NCBI RefSeq assembly: GCF_020906515.1
Contig: NC_085854.1
Span: 620,001 to 684,000 of the forward strand
DNA length: 64,000 nucleotides
Source of the DNA: Vanrija pseudolonga
Lineage: Eukaryota > Basidiomycota > Tremellomycetes > Trichosporonales > Trichosporonaceae
Reading direction: 5' to 3'
The notes under the pieces are model-generated. The model did no database searches. It saw nothing but the letters and a program-made list of their open reading frames with translations, and had not been told where the DNA came from. A program made the translations under genes and the position numbers. Below, piece after piece: positions 22,201 to 31,877 of the stretch (positions are counted from its first letter, which is position 1; each line of letters begins with the position of its first letter).

Positions 22201-24769
22201 GTTTGGCCTCCAGGACCCCCGTTCGCCCACCGCCCGCCTGTCGTGCCTCGGCGTCGTCCTCGAGCAGCTCAACTCGATCCCGCCGGTCATCCAGCTCCAC
22301 CCGGTCCTTGCGGCCAAGAGCGCCCAGCTCCTCCACCAGCTCTTCGTCCACCCCGTCACCGGCCCATCCACCATGGCCTACGCCGAGTCGTACGAGGCCT
22401 TCCCTGCGCGCCAGCTCGCGACCCTGCCCAGACACTGCCCACCCGCGACGCACGAGACCTCGGGCATGGGCATCGCCTCAACCCGCACCGATGAGGTCGA
22501 GACATCTGCTAGCGTGCTCGTCGCCTACCTTGAGTTCGAGCAGTACATCCTCTCCTCGGTCGCCCTCCAGACGTTTGCCTACGAGGGCCACGGCGCGTCG
22601 GCCGAGTTTGTGGCGGGCCAGCTCTTCTCCGACGCCAGCGAGGATGAGGACCAGCGCCCGCCGCTCATCATCGACCTCGTCTCCGTCGTGGACATCCAGT
22701 TCACCGAGACGGACGCTGGCGAGGCGTCGCAGAACAAGGTGCTCGAGTTCTACTCTGGCTTCTCGTTTGATCAGTTCAAGCGCCCCGACTCGGACTGGTA
22801 TGACCTGCAGCTGCTCTCGCGCGCACTGAGATCCTACCGCCGCCAGCTCGAGCGTCAGGGCGTCGTCACTGCCGGTACGAGCGCCGACTCAATGGTCGCC
22901 GAGGCCAACTACATCCTCAGACGACTCGCGATGAAGAACCGCGAGACAGAAATCTCCATCGCCAAGGGCTCGTTCCTCCAGGCCTGGCTCGAGGCGCTAA
23001 AGGTGTCCCTCGCGATGCTCTTCCACACAGTGTCCGAGGACCGCCAGGAGATTCTCCTGTTCGAGCTTCTCGACGAGATCCTCAACCGCCTGAGCGGTGA
23101 CCTTGCGCCTGGTGTCCGAGAGATTCTCTCCGAGTCGGTCCTCGTCGCGCTCACCACCCTCGTGTCGGTGCTCTCCGTCATCGACAGCTCCAACCTCCCT
23201 GTCGACAGGCTCTCGACGACCCTGGCCAAGATTGTGGACGCTGTCATCCGCCCCGGCACGACCGAGAACGCCCGCGGCAACCTCTACGCCGCCGTCAGCC
23301 AGTACCTCCAGCTCGTGCCCGAGGACAAGCAGAGCCCGCTGCACCGCGTTACTGTGGCCGCGCTGGGCGCGCGCAAGGACCGTTTCGTGTCGGTGCTGTG
23401 TCGCGACGCCATGGACATGCGCGACGTCTGGAAGACCGAGTGCTACTCGCTCCTCGCTTCGGTCGTCTCGCTCGGCGACGGCTCGCTCGTCGCTCCGCTC
23501 ACCCAGGGCGGCTACCTCGTCCAGATTGTGCGCAGCATCAAGGACCGTGAGATGGCGCTGCAGGAGTGCCTCTCGCCTGACCACGAGAACCTCCACGCCT
23601 ACTGGGTGTACGAGTCCAAGGTCGCCTTCCTCCTCGCCTACGCGGCGACGCCCAAGGGTGCCGACGATCTGGTCGAGGCGGGCGTCTTCCAGACCTTTGC
23701 CACCTGTGGCTTTATCGCCGTGCAGCCGTTCAGCGAGGACGTGGTCGACGACGTTTCCGCCAACGAGACGGTCGAGCGTCAGCACCGCGTCCTGGTGTTG
23801 GCGCTGCAGCTCCTCGTCCGTGTCCTCACCTCCAACACACGCTCGGGCATTGTCCACGGCATCAGCTTCCTCAACGCGCATAAGGAATCGCTGCTGGTCC
23901 TGCTCCGCGAGAACCAGGCGTTCATCACCGAGGCTGGCGTCGACGAGTCGCGCCTCATCATTGCGCTCCTCACGCTGGTCGTCGGCAAGGTGTCGCCCGA
24001 GGACCTGCGCTCGGCCTCGGGCTTTGGCGCATTCCACCTCGCCGTCCTCTCCCTCGCCGCCAAGTTCTTCGACAAGCAGTGGGCCGACGCGACGCGCCTC
24101 GACGCCGAGAGCGCACGGCCAAAGGTGCTTGCGCTGAACCAGGTCATCCTGACGTACCTCTGCGCCACGACTGTTGGCCTCAAGGCGGGCCATGGTCAGC
24201 CCGTCTTCGTCACTGGCGTCGCACGAGCGAGCGGGACCAAGTACATTGCCTCTGCGCCGTCACTGCCTGCCGCGGTTGAGCTGCTCGCCGACCTCGCCGA
24301 GGCTGCGCAGGACGTGTCCAACTCGTACGACGATGTTGCCGACAAGATTGCTGCTGCCGAGGACATTTCGGCGTTTGCGGCCCAGTTCGAAGTCGAGACG
24401 GTCGACGAGCTGCAGGCGGCCTTTGCTGGTCGCATGGGCACGATCTACAACATGATCGAGTCGCTCCTGCTTCTCCTGTGGCGACACCTGCTCTTCTACG
24501 CCAACGACGCGGGTGCTGGGTCTGATGCCAGCGGGACGGTGCGCCCGACCACCATGTCGCTGTCGTTTTCGACGGCCGGCGCCGCGACGGCTGGCCCAGG
24601 CGCGGCCAGCCTCAAGTCGCTCGAGCGCGTGGCTGCGTCGCTCCGTGGCGTGCTGGACCGCCTCGACGACGTCGACGCGACTGTCGGACAGGGACGCAAG
24701 GAGGACGCGTACCACGCCATGCTGGTGCGAAGGTTGCGCGAGCTGTGTGCGGGGCTGAGCGGGGAGTAG
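19255..24769 (+). CDS. NUP192: Nucleoporin NUP192/NUP205 (inner ring scaffold)
   Basis: Two exons, 19255-20157 and 20195-24769, split by a 37-nt intron and joined in phase to 1,825 residues. The length matches the NUP192/NUP205/NUP188 class of very long alpha-solenoid scaffold nucleoporins. The protein is helical throughout with no FG repeats. Family-like blocks include WSLFYHSAVREEPSLV, RIYYRVLDVQLVFSDVLLLTLAS near the middle, WKTECYSLLASVVSLGD, and a C-terminal helical end RRLRELCAGLSGE. It would form part of the inner ring of the nuclear pore with NIC96 and NUP53/59. It is the largest gene in the window and has strikingly strong third-position G/C bias. The very long open frames on the opposite strand are shadows caused by that bias. 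Assignment between NUP192 and NUP188 favours NUP192 on general layout. Confidence 0.85.
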
Positions 24770-24981
24770 GTCGTCGGCGGCGAATGGTTAATTGCATAGA
24801 ACGTAGCAAAACGAAAGACCGTGTATTATTCTTCTCTTGTTAGCATGCATCTGGTCGTGGAGACGGCGTTGGGCACTTCTGACATTGGCAACTATTACTA
24901 CGTCTTCCACTCGGGCTTGCGCTTCTCCAAGAAGGCCTGCATCCTAGGGGTGTATCAGCAGTGCTCCTTGCTCACTCTCAC

Positions 24982-25935
24982 TCACCCTTCGCGAGCGTCC
25001 GCCTGACGAGCAAGGAAGGCCATGATGCGCCCCGCCCAGCCCACAGCCTCGTCGTAGCCGTCGCCGCCGCCCTCGCCTGGCGCGTCGCCCCGCAACCCAG
25101 CCTGGGTCCAGAAAGCCCACTTGCCCATGGCAGTCGGCTGGCCGGGGAACGCAACGACGCGCTCCACGACGTCCTTGACACGCGCCTCGAACGCGGCCGC
25201 CTCGGCGTCCGCCACGACGTCAGGCAGGCCGCTGGCCACAGCCTCGGCGGGCGGATCAACCACGTCGATCGCGTGCCGGAACTCGCGCGCATGCACCGTG
25301 TCAGCGGTCAGGAGCATGCGGTACGTCGCTGCGTTGCCTACGCGGCGCGAGACGGCCGTGGCTGGGCTCGCGCAGGGCAGGCCGATCGTCGCCCCGGGCA
25401 GCTTGAGCGGCGTGCTCGCCCCTGCGATCGTGTAGTCGGCCGTGAGAGCCAGTTGCAGCCCCGCGGCAGTTGCAAGGCCCTGCACGCCGCAGATTACTGG
25501 GATGGGCGAGTGGCGAATAAGCCGCATCACGTCTGCGCAGAGCGCGAACGTCTCCTTGACCTCGTCGCGGGTTATCGTCGCCATTTCCTTCAGGTCGTGT
25601 CCGCTCGAGAAGACTGGCCCCTCGGAGCGCAGGACGAGCGCCGAGGGCAGCTTTGCAGCAGCGTACACGTCTGCATCGTACAGCCACGCATGCTGCGGCG
25701 CGTGCGCCTCGAGCTCGTCGAGGATCTCTGGCCGGAACGCCGGGAGAACGTGGACCTCCCCGCTCGGCCCCGTGAGCGCTGACGACAGCTGCGCGTGCAG
25801 GCTGCGCAGGATCGCCAGGCTGAGCGCGTTGCGCTTGGCCGCGTTGTTGAGCGTTATGTACGCTGCTTTTGCTGGCAAGGGGGGCAGCGGCATGGTGAGT
25901 GAGTGGGCGGTTGTGAGTGTTGCGTTCGTCGTCAC
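24982..25935 (-). CDS. Enoyl-CoA hydratase/isomerase (crotonase), ECHDC3-like
   Basis: Single exon of 317 residues. Crotonase features are ITLNNAAKRNALSLAILRSL at the N-terminus, the oxyanion-hole loop VFSSGHDLKEM (residues about 110-120) and GVQGLATAAGLQLALTADYTIA, with PGATIGLPCASPA after it. The FSSGHDLKEM form is characteristic of the ECHDC3 subfamily, mitochondrial proteins without a settled reaction. An insert between the first strand and the oxyanion loop (HVLPAFRPEILDELEAHAPQ) is unusual. An alternative start is the internal Met at about 25893 (MPLPPLPAKA); the longer form adds a Thr/Ala-rich leader that could be a weak mitochondrial targeting sequence. The gene ends about 210 bp from the nucleoporin stop, tail to tail. 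Confidence 0.85.
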   Translation of the reverse strand: MTTNATLTTAHSLTMPLPPLPAKAAYITLNNAAKRNALSLAILRSLHAQLSSALTGPSGEVHVLPAFRPEILDELEAHAPQHAWLYDADVYAAAKLPSALVLRSEGPVFSSGHDLKEMATITRDEVKETFALCADVMRLIRHSPIPVICGVQGLATAAGLQLALTADYTIAGASTPLKLPGATIGLPCASPATAVSRRVGNAATYRMLLTADTVHAREFRHAIDVVDPPAEAVASGLPDVVADAEAAAFEARVKDVVERVVAFPGQPTAMGKWAFWTQAGLRGDAPGEGGGDGYDEAVGWAGRIMAFLARQADAREG

Positions 25936-26247
25936 TCGGCTATGAGCGGGCCGTGGCGGGGGGGCAAGTAGCCGCGACTTGCCAAGCCGCGCGACTCGCC
26001 CGTCTGCGGGCAGTTAGTTATCTGCTTCCACCCGACGCGCGCGACGCGACGAGGCCGCCGCGAGCCAGCCGCACTGGGACAAGCTACAAGCTCTGCACGC
26101 CGCACAGAACGTTCTGATGCATCTCCGCGTCGCCGAGTTGAGCGATAGCCCAAAAGATAGGGGGCTAGGCTGGGCGATATCTCGTCATGCCAGCAGCTGG
26201 AGCTCACCCCATGCTCTGGCCGACGCGTAGCGCGCGTAGTGCCCATA

Positions 26248-26283
26248 CTATCGCGGCATGGGATGCACAGCATGCCGCGATAG
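26248..26283. repeat. Perfect 13-bp inverted repeat, hairpin
   Basis: Arms CTATCGCGGCATG and CATGCCGCGATAG are exact complements, separated by a 10-nt loop. It could be a protein-binding site or a stem-loop in the leader of a transcript. Confidence 0.7.
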
Positions 26284-26352
26284 ACAAGTGAAGAGGCTGC
26301 TCGGTCGCGAGACGTGCGCGTGCGATATGCATCGCGTACCGTGGAACGGAGC

Positions 26353-26366
26353 GGCATGGCCATGCC
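26353..26366. repeat. 14-bp perfect palindrome
   Basis: GGCATGGCCATGCC reads the same on both strands. It lies 70 bp from the hairpin at 26248 and shares its GCATG core. Confidence 0.7.
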
Positions 26367-26384
26367 CACCTGTCGAGCGCGTCG

Positions 26385-26400
26385 TTGTAATGCATTACAA
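26385..26400. repeat. 16-bp perfect palindrome, TTGTAAT core
   Basis: TTGTAATGCATTACAA is perfectly self-complementary and its half GCATTACAA occurs again 8 bp downstream, giving three half-sites within 32 bp. This arrangement suggests a dimeric regulator site for one of the flanking genes. Confidence 0.6.
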
Positions 26401-26769
26401 AAGTCGCATTACAAACTGCCATGCGTCTATTTGAACTTTGTTTTGTTTTGTTTATCGCGCGTGATTTTTATGTGCGCAGAGAGTGGTCATGTTTGTCAAC
26501 CTTAATTTTGAAGCCGCCGTGACCAGAGAGAGCAACAACGCGAAACAACAATCACGTACATACTCCTCCTCGCTCCCTCTCCTTGCTACTCTTGCTACAC
26601 CACTCCCAACACGGAAACTCGCATCTCCCAATCGCATCGCACGCTCCTCGGTCACGTACAGAACGCAGCTGTCACTTGCTCGTCGACACCGCGCACAGAC
26701 CTTTCCCCACCTCCGCATCAACATCAACATTTGAACAAGCAAACAAACAAACACCCCCACACCCACGCC

Positions 26770-29700
26770 ATGAGCATCGACCAGTTCGACCTGCTCGACG
26801 CGGCCGCCGTGCCACTCCCGCGCACGCGCTCGTCCTCCAACGCGAGTGCTTGCGACGTGGAAGACTTGCTCTCGTCGCCTGTGTGGTCGCCGGTGAAGCA
26901 GCCTCTGCCGGCCAAGACGAGGTCGCGCTCCGTGTCGCCGGTCAAGCCTTCACCCGTCAAGGCTGCGTCGCCTACCAAGGCTGCATCGTCGCCCTCCAAA
27001 CCGCTACCATCCCCCACCAAAGCCGCAGCGCCGCTCTCGCGCACCCGCTCGCACTCCTCCTCCAAGCCCCTCCCATCACCCACCAAGGACGTGTTTAGTC
27101 TCGAGGCGCAGCAGCAGCGTGACGGATCGTCGTCATCCGCGTCGCCAAACAAGTCTGAGGCGGGCGGCTCGTCGCGCAGTAGGACTGCATCGCCACAACG
27201 CAGATCAGTCACGCCGACCATGGTCACAAAGGCGCCAGAAGAGCCAGAAGCGCCTACCCCGCCAGCGCCAGTCGCCTCCGCACCATCCGACACGGTCGCC
27301 GTCGCCATCGCCGTCGATGCCGTGACATCAGCCGTTACCCCCGCTCGGAAACAGCCCCGCACGTCCTCCCCCTTGTTCGACCGCGGCGCCGAGTTCTCCA
27401 TGCTTGGCGACATCAACGACGTCTCCCTCGCTGCCAGCAGCGTAGGCGACAAGACGTACGACGCGCTCGAGGTCGCCGTTGAGGTAAACCACCAGCGGCG
27501 AAAGTCCCTCGGCATCGGGCTCAGCCTTCCACCACCACTTGACAACGAGTCCGACACCTCGAGGTTCGACGACGCGCCTCCCCCACGCCGCCGGCACCTC
27601 GCCCCATCTTCGTCCGGTACCTCTCTCTCGTCGCTGAGGGAAGAGCCGGAACAGCAGGCCAAGCCCCACTCGCCGGTTCGCTCGGCCGTTGCGCGCCTCG
27701 AGAGCAAGCGCTCCCTCGCCAACCTCGCCGCGTCGACACTCCTCTCCGTTCCGAAGAACAGCAGCCCGCTCAAGCACGACACGAGCGCCGTGCTCCTCGA
27801 CGGCGCAAGCTTCAGACTCACCCCACCAGCTGCGACACCGTCGACTAAGCGCACACCGGCGCGCAGCTCGCGCACCCCGAGCCGCACAACCACCTCGTCG
27901 CGCAACTACCTCCTCTCGACGCCGGCCAACAACCCCGACGTGACGGTTGACCTCGGCACGCTCCTCGTCAAGTCGGCCAAACCCAAGCGGCCCAGTGGGA
28001 CCGAGGAGAGCTTCCTTGCCGCGAGTGCTGGCTTCGAGCTCGCCGACTTGTCTGACGACGACGTCCTGCCACCCAGCCTGCGTCCCACGCCCATCAAGCC
28101 GCCGCTTCCGTCGTCGCGCGTCACCGCACCGACGCCGGTTGTCACTGCCCGTGGACTTCCCCCGTCCACGTCCATTCGCAGGTTAGCGGAGAGGTATACC
28201 CAGCAACCCGCTCCCGTTCCTGCGACGCGACGCGAGGTGAAGTCGAGTGCCCCGCCGGCCTTAGGACCACGAGTCAGTTCAGCCCGCGATGCCCTTGCCA
28301 CACGCACCAAGTCAAGCCTCCCGCCTTCGAGCTCGTCGCACAGCATCACCCGGTCCGACTCGACGCGAACCATCCCTGCCTCGGGATCATCGCGAACGCT
28401 GGCCCGGTCCGACTCGCTCAAGACCATTGCCCGCTCCGACTCGCTCAAGACTATGCCGCGGTCAGACTCGAACACCGCACTCCCTCGATCCGACTCTGCC
28501 CGTGCCCTTCCCAGGTCCGACTCGTCAAGCACCGTCACGGCCGACCCGCCGAAGCGACTCTCAGCGCGACCGCTCCCTTCGTCTGGCTCGACTCGCTCGC
28601 TGGCAGGCACGCTTGCCAAGGCTGACGTTGCTCGGGTCCCGGCCACTCCGCGAGCCGCTCGTGACTACTCCGACGTGCCGATGACGATGAGGCGTGCCGC
28701 CACCGCGAGGACTGCGACTGCGACTTCAACACGCACGCCTGGGTCGTCGCTGCTCAAGCCATCGTCGCCTGACCGTTGGGCGGATGCCGTCCCCCGCGAC
28801 CCCGTGCCTGCCACAGCTGCCCGTCAGCCCGCCACCACCAGTGGTATGCCTCGGAGTGGCTCATTGCGCTCCATGTCTTCCCGGCCGGCGACTACTCTCA
28901 GCCGACCCGAGCCACGCGCAACTGCCTCATCCACCAGCGCAGCATCGACTCTTGCGCGCCGTACGGGTACGAGTACTGGGTCGGCTCTAGCCGCTCGCAC
29001 CGCCACAAGCACAGCGGTCCCATCGCGTACCTCGACGGCTGCTTCACTCACGCGTCCCAGCACGAGGGACTCGCCGTCCCGCGCCAGCTCCACCAGGTCA
29101 GGCAGTGAGGTGAGCGCGGTCAGTGCAGCTACCTCGACGTCGCGTACGTCGCGCACGGCCACCGCCCTCAAGCCCGACGCTGGCCTCTCGCGCGGCACCA
29201 GGACTCTATCTCGCTCCGGTGAAGGCTATGAGCCACGAGCACGCGTCACCTCTGGTCCGGTCCCCACTACTCGTCGCACGATGCCGGCCTCGAGTCGACC
29301 CCTGCCGAGTGGCATGCCCAAGTCGGCATCTGCCATGTCTCTGGCTTCTACCGCCTCGTCCGCCATCACACCGGCCGCGTCGCGCACCATGCGCCCAACC
29401 ACAGCCGGTACGACGCGCACTCTCCCGACCAGCTCGGCGGCCGAGCGCATCGCTCGTCCCGCCAACCCCACAGCCCGGCCGTTAGCTGACGCGGGCGGCG
29501 CCACAGCCAACCGCCGCACATCGATGATCCAGGCGCCCGGTGCGGGCGTCGCTCTGGCCCGCACGAAGCTGTCGGCGCCGCCGAGCCCGACGAAGCGCGA
29601 GGTCGTTGTGCCCAAGACGAGGACGACAATGTCAACCCCGGCGTCGTCGGTGGTCTCTGCGGCGCGCTCCTCGCGTCCGTCGACCGTGTCCAGCACTGTG

Positions 29701-29838
29701 TCAAAGTTACAGCAGGGTGCCCCGGCCACTCGTGCCCTTGCCGTGTCTAGCCGACCAGGCGGCACCAACTCGATTTTAAGCATCCGCGATAGGATCAACC
29801 AGTTAGAGGCCGCGGGCCAGGCGCGGACTAGGAAGTAG
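26770..29838 (+). CDS. Large Ser/Pro/Thr/Arg-rich unknown protein with RSDS repeats
   Basis: Single exon of 1,022 residues from the ATG at 26770 (MSIDQFDLLDAAAVPL). Nearly the whole protein is low-complexity Ser, Pro, Thr, Ala and Arg, predicted disordered. Short N-terminal motifs are VEDLLSSPVWSPVK and repeated SPTK/SPVK sites (at least six), typical of proline-directed kinase targets. A patch near residues 225-250 (SPLFDRGAEFSMLGDINDVSLA) and 420-445 (SFLAASAGFELADLSDDDVLPPSLRP) look like short linear motifs. Residues about 528-584 hold six RSDS repeats. A C-terminal helix (SILSIRDRINQLEAAG) is the only ordered piece. The abundance of basic SPxK sites would suit a microtubule- or chromosome-associated phosphoprotein, but this is inference. 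I do not recognise a family. The strong third-base bias supports that it is coding. Confidence 0.7.
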   Translation: MSIDQFDLLDAAAVPLPRTRSSSNASACDVEDLLSSPVWSPVKQPLPAKTRSRSVSPVKPSPVKAASPTKAASSPSKPLPSPTKAAAPLSRTRSHSSSKPLPSPTKDVFSLEAQQQRDGSSSSASPNKSEAGGSSRSRTASPQRRSVTPTMVTKAPEEPEAPTPPAPVASAPSDTVAVAIAVDAVTSAVTPARKQPRTSSPLFDRGAEFSMLGDINDVSLAASSVGDKTYDALEVAVEVNHQRRKSLGIGLSLPPPLDNESDTSRFDDAPPPRRRHLAPSSSGTSLSSLREEPEQQAKPHSPVRSAVARLESKRSLANLAASTLLSVPKNSSPLKHDTSAVLLDGASFRLTPPAATPSTKRTPARSSRTPSRTTTSSRNYLLSTPANNPDVTVDLGTLLVKSAKPKRPSGTEESFLAASAGFELADLSDDDVLPPSLRPTPIKPPLPSSRVTAPTPVVTARGLPPSTSIRRLAERYTQQPAPVPATRREVKSSAPPALGPRVSSARDALATRTKSSLPPSSSSHSITRSDSTRTIPASGSSRTLARSDSLKTIARSDSLKTMPRSDSNTALPRSDSARALPRSDSSSTVTADPPKRLSARPLPSSGSTRSLAGTLAKADVARVPATPRAARDYSDVPMTMRRAATARTATATSTRTPGSSLLKPSSPDRWADAVPRDPVPATAARQPATTSGMPRSGSLRSMSSRPATTLSRPEPRATASSTSAASTLARRTGTSTGSALAARTATSTAVPSRTSTAASLTRPSTRDSPSRASSTRSGSEVSAVSAATSTSRTSRTATALKPDAGLSRGTRTLSRSGEGYEPRARVTSGPVPTTRRTMPASSRPLPSGMPKSASAMSLASTASSAITPAASRTMRPTTAGTTRTLPTSSAAERIARPANPTARPLADAGGATANRRTSMIQAPGAGVALARTKLSAPPSPTKREVVVPKTRTTMSTPASSVVSAARSSRPSTVSSTVSKLQQGAPATRALAVSSRPGGTNSILSIRDRINQLEAAGQARTRK

Positions 29839-30303
29839 GGGAGTTGGAGTAGACTGATGGAGAGAGAGGCTGCGCGGCGACGCAGCCAATTGCCTGCTGC
29901 ACAATTGCACCTGTAGCTACGACGTGACATGTACATGCATTGCGATTTTGTGACGAACAACGATGCAGTTGGAAGCATGAGTGTGGCGGTTGATGGGAAT
30001 GTGGCGGACAATGCAGTTGGTGGTGGTCCCTAGGTCACTCGTGCACACAATAGACCACTGTGGCAATGATGCGCCACACACAACGGCACACTCCCACCAC
30101 TCTCCAGGAAGGAGATCATACTGCTCCAAAGCATGAGCTCAAGCAAGCAGACCTCGCGCCGCACCACTCCTCAGCAGCCTACATGAACTCACAGTTCTCG
30201 CGAGACTAACTCGTCTAAGCACCACGACCACAGCCAAAGCCACACCACAAACCACAGTCACAACCACAGTCACAACCACAACGACACCACAACCATAACC
30301 AGC
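29839..30303. other. Intergenic region before the accessory island
   Basis: No coding sequence seen. The last 70 bp is a run of ACCACAA/CCACAGTCACAA units, a simple repeat leading up to the ATG at 30304. The part from about 30038 resembles the leader of the next gene (see repeat entry). Confidence 0.6.
30038..30190 (+). repeat. Upstream repeat, copy 1 (leader of gene at 30304)
   Basis: The stretch beginning CTCGTGCACACAAT is repeated at 31665-31820. Further shared blocks are ACAACGGCACAC and CTCCAGGA, and the order is kept to a CTACAT near the end. It indicates that this promoter region was duplicated together with, or into, the neighbouring gene. Confidence 0.65.
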
Positions 30304-31464
30304 ATGGCACCCCTAGGCGAGAACCTTAGGAACCTAGCCCCGCTACTGACCAGGCTCGAGCAGCCGTTCACGAGCAATCAGCTCCGCACCCACCTTGAGG
30401 AGTGGGAAGCGCACTACTTCAAGCTCGACCCCGAGTTCGTGCCCAACACCACGACGTGGCCCGCAGAACAATTCGTGAAAACGCTACCAGAGACCGTCGA
30501 GGCTGCGGTACTGCTCGTCTGGAAGCAGGGAACGCAGCACACTTGGGACGAGATGAGGCGTATCGTGCTCTGCGGCGGGCGTAATATGGATTATCACGAG
30601 GCCGTCGTGTGCTGGGAGTCCTGGTGCGAGTACTGTGCTTGTCCTTGCCACGAGGGCAAGGCGTTCTCCGAGCTACCGGTCTGCGACGCAATGGCCGCGG
30701 TCAACCACCCCTCCAGGTGGGTACGCCGACCCGCAGCTCCCGTCGCCCCGGCTCCATTGTTGCCACTCTACCCGACCCAGCCGCCCAACCCACACTTTCG
30801 CAGCGGAAACCCCATGGTCCCTCCCCCGCCGACTGCGCTCCGGCGTCCAAGGCACATTCCCCGCCTGCCCGGCGCCCGTGCTCAGGGAACCGTGACCACC
30901 GCAGCGCTTTGGGTCCACCTGAGTACGACTGCGTCCTTCACACCACCGGTCGAGCCGACAGCTCCAGGTCCGTTGCCACTCGCAACAGTGCTTGTCTCGG
31001 CGGACGCAACGCACTGCGTCGTCAACGACCGCTCCTTGCTCGCGGGGCTGCGGCGCATCGTGCTGCCGGTGGTAGCGTCTACCGGGATCTCAGGAAACGA
31101 AGATGCGGCCGCGCTCCACGAGGGCATCCTCGTGCTGTGGCGCAGCGACATCCAAGCTGGTATTGTGGTCGAGAACGTGCTCTACGCGCCCGACTCGCCG
31201 ATCAGCGTGCTCACGGCCGACGCGTGGCTGTGCCACCAGCTCCGCTTGGGCAGCAGCGGCGCCCTCCGCGCGCCACTGTATGCCCTCAAGCACTTCTTCC
31301 CCGTGCCCCGGTACCCCGTTGACGGCAGCTGCTGTAGCCTGTTCCAGGTGGCCCAGAGGGCGGCCTGCCCCGACCCGGCGTCGTTGCGGCAAGTGGCGTT
31401 GGTGCACTTGCAGCCCCCGCCATCGACCGCCGAGGACGGGGAGAGTAGCTCCACAGTTGCATGA
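30304..31464 (+). CDS. Retroelement-derived gene 1: Ty1/copia-like Gag plus Pol beta-barrel fragment
   Basis: Open frame of 386 codons, MAPLGENLRNLAPLL to the stop. The first 110 residues resemble a copia Gag-type helical domain (PFTSNQLRTHLEEWEAHYF, QFVKTLPETVEAAVLLVW, HTWDEMRRIV). A Cys/His-rich patch follows (WCEYCACPCHEGK). After a Pro-rich linker comes a segment like the Pol beta-barrel/protease-like domain of copia elements (THCVVNDRSLLAGLRRIVLPVV, then VVENVLYAPDSPISVL). Family reading: an old, diverged fragment of the Ty1/copia Gag-Pol region that has lost the rest of the element. I see no reverse transcriptase, integrase, RNase H or LTR. Its relatives at 32814, 36101, 37471 and 40071 carry the same pair of modules, so it is one of a family that probably expanded after domestication; age cannot be given. 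An A/C-rich leader and a duplicated promoter precede it. Confidence 0.6.
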   Translation: MAPLGENLRNLAPLLTRLEQPFTSNQLRTHLEEWEAHYFKLDPEFVPNTTTWPAEQFVKTLPETVEAAVLLVWKQGTQHTWDEMRRIVLCGGRNMDYHEAVVCWESWCEYCACPCHEGKAFSELPVCDAMAAVNHPSRWVRRPAAPVAPAPLLPLYPTQPPNPHFRSGNPMVPPPPTALRRPRHIPRLPGARAQGTVTTAALWVHLSTTASFTPPVEPTAPGPLPLATVLVSADATHCVVNDRSLLAGLRRIVLPVVASTGISGNEDAAALHEGILVLWRSDIQAGIVVENVLYAPDSPISVLTADAWLCHQLRLGSSGALRAPLYALKHFFPVPRYPVDGSCCSLFQVAQRAACPDPASLRQVALVHLQPPPSTAEDGESSSTVA

Positions 31465-31877
31465 GTGCGCTCAGTTGTACATATTATGGCCCTAAACCCA
31501 ATCTTGTTGTAGTTACTGTTTATTGCATAGATGTGTTATGGCAGCGGCTTGGCTGCTCGTGTTCTGCGGAGCAAGTTGTCCCAGCACCACATTGTTTACA
31601 CTCGGTGGAAGAATACAAGAATTTACATAGGGATTACTGTACTTGCGCTGATCCACCTCGGCCGCTCGTGCACACAATCGGCCAGCGAGGCAAAAATGTG
31701 CCACTTACAACGGCACACCCCGCCACACCCCCACTCCAGGACCCAAGTCCAACAGCTCCAGGATCAGCCCAAGTCGCGAGGAGCTCGCACCGCACCGCAT
31801 CCTCAGAAATCTACATAAACCCCAAATCCACGCGGAACGAACTCATCTCAACACCACATCCAACCCAACCGACCAAC
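31465..31877. other. Intergenic leader with duplicated promoter sequence
   Basis: About 410 bp. Contains copy 2 of the upstream repeat (31665-31820) and an A/C-rich leader before the ATG at 31878. No other coding sequence recognised. Confidence 0.5.
31665..31820 (+). repeat. Upstream repeat, copy 2 (leader of gene at 31878)
   Basis: Partner of the repeat at 30038-30190. Both copies lie just upstream of a gene starting MAP. The two downstream proteins do not align beyond the first residues, so the promoter homology is better preserved than the coding part. Confidence 0.65.

Larger units (their letters stand above)
25936..26769. other. Intergenic region with a cluster of palindromes
   Basis: About 830 bp between two divergently starting genes. 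No open frame is convincing. The region holds three perfect palindromes (listed separately) and an A/C-rich leader just before the ATG at 26770 that resembles Tremellomycete 5' untranslated sequence. Confidence 0.5.

Noticed and set aside
22997-24193. 398-codon open frame on the minus strand opposite NUP192
   Set aside because: It lies entirely opposite a strongly coding exon and is rich in Arg, Val, Glu, Asp and Ala as expected from mirror-image codon bias; no domain is seen.
26724-27905. 393-codon minus-strand open frame opposite the large Ser-rich gene
   Set aside because: Composition mirrors the plus-strand gene and the region starts and ends without splice or promoter features.
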